A DNA stretch of 64,000 bases, from NCBI RefSeq assembly GCF_028687635.1, contig NZ_JAQTZS010000006.1, positions 62,001 to 126,000 on the forward strand. Direction: 5' to 3'. The notes beneath the pieces were generated by a model. The model saw only the letters and a program-made list of their open reading frames with translations. It did not search any database and was not told the DNA's origin. This DNA is from Malikia sp. GTDB lineage: Bacteria; Pseudomonadota; Gammaproteobacteria; Burkholderiales; Burkholderiaceae_C. Of this stretch, positions 60,672 through 64,000 are shown one piece after another. The translations under genes and the position numbers were made by a program. How positions within the stretch are numbered: the stretch's first letter is position 1; every line of letters starts with the position of its first letter.

Positions 60672-61849
60672 GCTTGCTGCTGACTCTCAACGCCGGATCG
60701 TCCTCGATCAAGTTCGCGCTGTTCGAAGCGCGCTCGCGAGGCCTGGAGCGCCTGGCCGTCGGCCAGGTCGAGGGACTGGGCGAGGTGGCGCAGTTTTCCG
60801 CCGTCACCACGGCGGGCGAGCGCCACCAGCAGCAGATCGACGGCGCCTCGGGCCCGGCCGACCATGGCACCGCCTTGCAAGGCGTGCTGGACTGGCTGCG
60901 CCTGAGCTTCCCGAATCGCGAGGTCACCGCCGTCAGCCATCGCGTGGTGCACGGCGGGGCCGAGCATGTCGAGCCGATCCTGCTCGACGACGAGAATCGC
61001 GCCCAGCTGCAGCAGCTGGTGCCGTTGGCGCCGCTGCACCAGCCGCACAACCTGGCCGGTATCGATGCGGCCCGCGCGGCCTTCCCGCGGGCGCGGCAGG
61101 TGGCCTGCTTCGATACCTCCTTTCACCGCAGCCACCCGTTCGTGGCCGATACCTTCGCGTTGCCGCGCCAGTACTACGAGCAGGGCATCCGGCGCTACGG
61201 CTTCCACGGCCTGTCCTACGAGTTCATCGCGCGCCAGCTCAAGAGCCGCCATCCCGGCCTGCTGGCGGGCCGGGTCGTCGTCGCGCACCTGGGCAACGGG
61301 GCATCGATGTGTGCCCTGCGCGCCGGTCGCTCGGTCGCCTCGACCATGGGCTTCACCGCGCTCGACGGCCTGGCCATGGGCACCCGCTGCGGCCAGATCG
61401 ACCCGGGCGTGCTGCTCTATCTGCTCAGCGAGCGTGGCATGAACGTGCAGTCCCTGACCGATCTGCTGTATCGCAATTCCGGCCTCAAGGGCATGTCGGG
61501 CCTGTCCAACGACATGCGGGTGCTGCTGGCCAGCGACCTGCCGTCGGCGCGCGAGGCGGTCGACTACTTCATCGAGCAATGCCGGCGCGAGCTCGGCGGT
61601 CTGGTCGCCAGCCTGGGCGGCCTCGACGCCCTGGTCCTGACCGGCGGCATCGGCGAGCATGCGGCCGAGGTGCGCAGCCGCCTGCTGAGCGGCCTGGGCT
61701 GGCTGGGCGTCGATTTCGACGAGTCGGCCAACCAGGCCGGCGCCGAGGAAATCAGCCTGCCGCGCAGTGCCGTGCGGGTGCTGGTGCTGGCCACCGACGA
61801 GGAGCGCATGCTGGCCGAGCATGCCGCCGAACTGACCGCCTTGTCCTGA
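60668..61849 (+). CDS. ackA: Acetate kinase
   Basis: A 393-residue ASKHA-fold kinase converting acyl phosphate and ADP to the acid and ATP. Motifs: LLTLNAGSSSIKFALF, SHRVVHGG, FHGLSYEF, VVAHLGNGASMCA and LTGGIGEHAAEVR. Coupled to the MaoC-Pta gene by an ATGA overlap, so the two form a Pta-AckA pathway. Confidence 0.95.
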   Translation: MSLLLTLNAGSSSIKFALFEARSRGLERLAVGQVEGLGEVAQFSAVTTAGERHQQQIDGASGPADHGTALQGVLDWLRLSFPNREVTAVSHRVVHGGAEHVEPILLDDENRAQLQQLVPLAPLHQPHNLAGIDAARAAFPRARQVACFDTSFHRSHPFVADTFALPRQYYEQGIRRYGFHGLSYEFIARQLKSRHPGLLAGRVVVAHLGNGASMCALRAGRSVASTMGFTALDGLAMGTRCGQIDPGVLLYLLSERGMNVQSLTDLLYRNSGLKGMSGLSNDMRVLLASDLPSAREAVDYFIEQCRRELGGLVASLGGLDALVLTGGIGEHAAEVRSRLLSGLGWLGVDFDESANQAGAEEISLPRSAVRVLVLATDEERMLAEHAAELTALS

Positions 61850-61884
61850 ATCCCTTCCACTTCCCTGTTACGAGCTAGATCGCC

Positions 61885-64000
61885 ATGCAATCCCATTACA
61901 GTCCGGCCAACCTGCCGACCCGCCTGGCCCAGGAGCAAGCCGAACATTCGGCTCAGATCCAGCGCCTGTTGAGCTGCAGCGCTACCCATGCGCAAAAGAT
62001 CTTCCAGAACCATGCCGAGCGCTCGCTCGCGCTCTGGCGCTCCAGCATCAAGACCCAGCAGGGCCTGGTCCAGAGCACGCAGGCATCGACCCTGGCGGCC
62101 GATACCGCGCAATACCTGATCGATGCGGCCCAGCGCACCGCGCTGACCACCGACGTGCTGCGCGAGCGCGCCAACAATGACAAGCTGCACGAGGACGCCG
62201 GCACGCCCCCGGTGCTCGACTACGAGTACGAGATCGTGCTCGATGCGCGTCACTTCGATCGCCCGGCCAACTACCAGCTGCTCAAGATCCTGCGCCCCGA
62301 CGGCGGCGAGACGATCGACTCCAAGCGTCCCTTCATGATCATCGACCCGCGCGCCGGCCACGGCGCCGGCATCGGCGGCTTCAAGCCCGACAGCCAGGTG
62401 GGCGTCGCGCTGCGCGGTGGCCATCCGGTCTATTTCGTGGTGTTCCGCCAGCATCCCGAGCCGGGCCAGACCCTGGCCGACGTGATGCGCGCCGAGGCCG
62501 AGTTCGTGCGCGAGATCTCGCGTCGCCACCCCGACGCACCCAAGCCGGTGGTGTTCGGCAACTGCCAGGGCGGCTGGGCCACGCTGGTGCTGGCGGCGGC
62601 CAACCCGGACATCACGGGCCCGCTGGTCATCAACGGCGCGCCCGTCTCGACCTGGTCGGGCGAGGTCGGCGCCAATCCGATGCGCTACAGCGGTGGCCTG
62701 ATGGGCGGCATCGCGCCGGCCCTGCTGTCGATGGACCTGTCCCACGGCGAGTTCGACGGTGCCCACCTGGTCAGCAACTTCGAGCAGCTCAACCCCAGCC
62801 GCAACTACTTCGGCAAGTATTACGACCTCTACGCCAACGTCGACCATTCGCGCGAGAGCTTCCTCGAGTTCGAGCGCTGGTGGGGCGGCTTCCACTTCCT
62901 CAACGAGTCCGAGATGCGCTGGATCGTCGAGCAGATCTTCATCGGCAACAAGCTCTCGCGCGGCGAGGCCGAACTCGAACCCGGCCGTCACCTCGACCTC
63001 AAGTTCATCCGCTCGCCCATCGTCGTGTTCGCCAGCAAGGGCGACAACATCACGCCGCCGCAGCAGGCGCTGAACTGGATCGTCGACACCTATGCCGACG
63101 AGAACGAGATCCGCATCCGCGGCCAGCGCATCGTCTACATGGTGCATGACAAGGTCGGTCACCTCGGCATCTTCGTCTCGTCCTCGATCGCGCGCAAGGA
63201 GCACGCCGAGGTCACCTCGACGCTCAAGACCCTGGAGTCGCTGGCGCCCGGTCTGTACGAGATGAAGATCGACCACAGCGAAGGCGAGGGCGTCGACGAG
63301 CGCTTCGTCGTCAGCTTCCACGAGCGCAAGATGAGCGACATCCTGCAGGTGGTGCCCAACGACCGCGAGCTCGAACGCGGCTTTGGTGCCGTCTCGCGCC
63401 TGTCGCGCCTGGGCGCCGACCTCTACGAGATGACGGCCCGCCCCCTGGTCCAGGCCCTGGTGACCCCGCAATCGGCCGAGCTGCTGCGCGATACCCATTC
63501 CAGCCGCGTCAGCCGTCGCATCTTCTCGGACGAGAACCCGGCCATGGCCGGCGTCGGCGCGCTGGCCGGTCAGGTCCGCGAGCAGCGCCAGCCGGTGGAC
63601 CCCGCCAACCCCTGGTTGACCTGGGAAAAGACCCTGGTTGCCGGCATCACGCAGGGCATGGACCTGTACCGCGATCTGCGCGACAGCGCCTACGAGATGA
63701 GCTTCCTGTCCCTCTACGGCTCGCCCTGGATGAACTGGTTCGGCCAGCCCATGGCCAAGGAGCGCACCCGCAAGAAGCCCGAGGAGTTGCGCTGGCTGCC
63801 GAAGGTGCAGGCCACGCTGTCGACCATGGACGATGGCGGCTATGAAGCCGCCGTGGTCCGCATGCTGGTGCTGCTGGCCGACAGCCGCGGTTCGGTCCGG
63901 CGTGACCGCCTTGAGCGCTCGGCCCAGGTGCTGACCAGCGAGGCGCCGTTCGCGCAGCTCAGCGCCACGCACCGCGCCGCGCTGATCCACGAGCAGTCCG
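61885..64000 (+). CDS. DUF3141 protein, PhaC-like alpha/beta hydrolase (3' end outside window)
   Basis: About 705 residues are visible and the frame is still open at the window end. The N-terminus starts MQSHYSPANLPTRLAQ. The nucleophile elbow is VVFGNCQGGWATL, where Cys takes the place of Ser, as in polyhydroxyalkanoate synthase PhaC; a possible catalytic His lies in MVHDKVGHLGIFV. The helical N-terminal part resembles PhaC-associated proteins. It follows ackA by 35 bases and may be in the same operon. Polyhydroxybutyrate-related function is a guess from the Cys elbow and context. Confidence 0.8.
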   Translation, partial: MQSHYSPANLPTRLAQEQAEHSAQIQRLLSCSATHAQKIFQNHAERSLALWRSSIKTQQGLVQSTQASTLAADTAQYLIDAAQRTALTTDVLRERANNDKLHEDAGTPPVLDYEYEIVLDARHFDRPANYQLLKILRPDGGETIDSKRPFMIIDPRAGHGAGIGGFKPDSQVGVALRGGHPVYFVVFRQHPEPGQTLADVMRAEAEFVREISRRHPDAPKPVVFGNCQGGWATLVLAAANPDITGPLVINGAPVSTWSGEVGANPMRYSGGLMGGIAPALLSMDLSHGEFDGAHLVSNFEQLNPSRNYFGKYYDLYANVDHSRESFLEFERWWGGFHFLNESEMRWIVEQIFIGNKLSRGEAELEPGRHLDLKFIRSPIVVFASKGDNITPPQQALNWIVDTYADENEIRIRGQRIVYMVHDKVGHLGIFVSSSIARKEHAEVTSTLKTLESLAPGLYEMKIDHSEGEGVDERFVVSFHERKMSDILQVVPNDRELERGFGAVSRLSRLGADLYEMTARPLVQALVTPQSAELLRDTHSSRVSRRIFSDENPAMAGVGALAGQVREQRQPVDPANPWLTWEKTLVAGITQGMDLYRDLRDSAYEMSFLSLYGSPWMNWFGQPMAKERTRKKPEELRWLPKVQATLSTMDDGGYEAAVVRMLVLLADSRGSVRRDRLERSAQVLTSEAPFAQLSATHRAALIHEQS

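Noticed and set aside
61564-63990. 808-residue minus-strand open frame
   Set aside because: Antisense to ackA and the DUF3141 gene; both plus-strand genes have clear motifs.

Overview
The window looks like a chromosomal segment of a high-GC betaproteobacterium of the order Burkholderiales. The relatives I would expect are Comamonadaceae or the Leptothrix/Sphaerotilus group. This is inferred from gene content and order (cysI-DUF934-cysH-cysD-cysN, thiOSGE, a MaoC-Pta fusion with acetate kinase and a DUF3141 protein, two PPK2 enzymes), not from any database match. Genes are densely packed and many start codons overlap the previous stop as ATGA or TGATG.

Layout. 1-2.3 kb: 3' part of a hybrid histidine kinase plus its HPt protein. 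2.3-3.7 kb: a stand-alone TnpB (IS200/IS605-type) element. 3.8-4.1 kb: tRNA-Gly and two identical tRNA-Asn genes. 4.1-14.2 kb: thiamin region, made of thiO-thiS-thiG-thiE, divergent thiD, and a six-gene operon behind a TPP riboswitch. That operon encodes a LuxE-like acyl-protein synthetase, a LuxC-like acyl-CoA reductase, an ABC importer (ATPase, permease, NMT1/THI5-like binding protein) and an SDR reductase. 14.2-15.6 kb: ferredoxin reductase and ferredoxin. 15.8-21.9 kb: assimilatory sulfate reduction operon. 22-25.8 kb: an altered MnmC, YggX, Fpr with an FNR-type promoter, and DsbB. 25.8-34.5 kb: a type I restriction-modification operon with a Septu-like ATPase/HNH pair inserted between hsdM and hsdS. 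34.8-45 kb: chemoreceptor, PPK2, pyrD, rpiA, a rhombosortase beside a GlyGly-CTERM subtilase, oligopeptidase A and YhbY. 44.6-49.6 kb: rlmE-ftsH-folP-glmM. 49.6-58.7 kb: ArsC-like protein, a second PPK2, ParA-like ATPase, PhoX, OlsB, a metallophosphoesterase, PPK1 and SixA, with several Pho-box-like sites. 58.7-64 kb: RHH-like protein, MaoC-Pta fusion, acetate kinase and a PhaC-like DUF3141 protein cut by the window end.

Main points. (1) The TPP-riboswitch operon has the enzymes needed to import a molecule and reduce a carboxylic acid to an aldehyde and then to an alcohol. It lies tail to tail with thiD, the HMP(-P) kinase. I infer a salvage route for oxidised thiamin breakdown products; this is the best candidate for an undescribed system. 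(2) The defence operon combines type I RM with PtuAB-like genes and has a G10 tract acting as the hsdR ribosome-binding site. (3) A polyphosphate/phosphate-starvation cluster shares Pho-box geometry. (4) A rhombosortase and a predicted substrate are convergent and overlap at their 3' ends. No CRISPR array, rRNA or prophage was seen.
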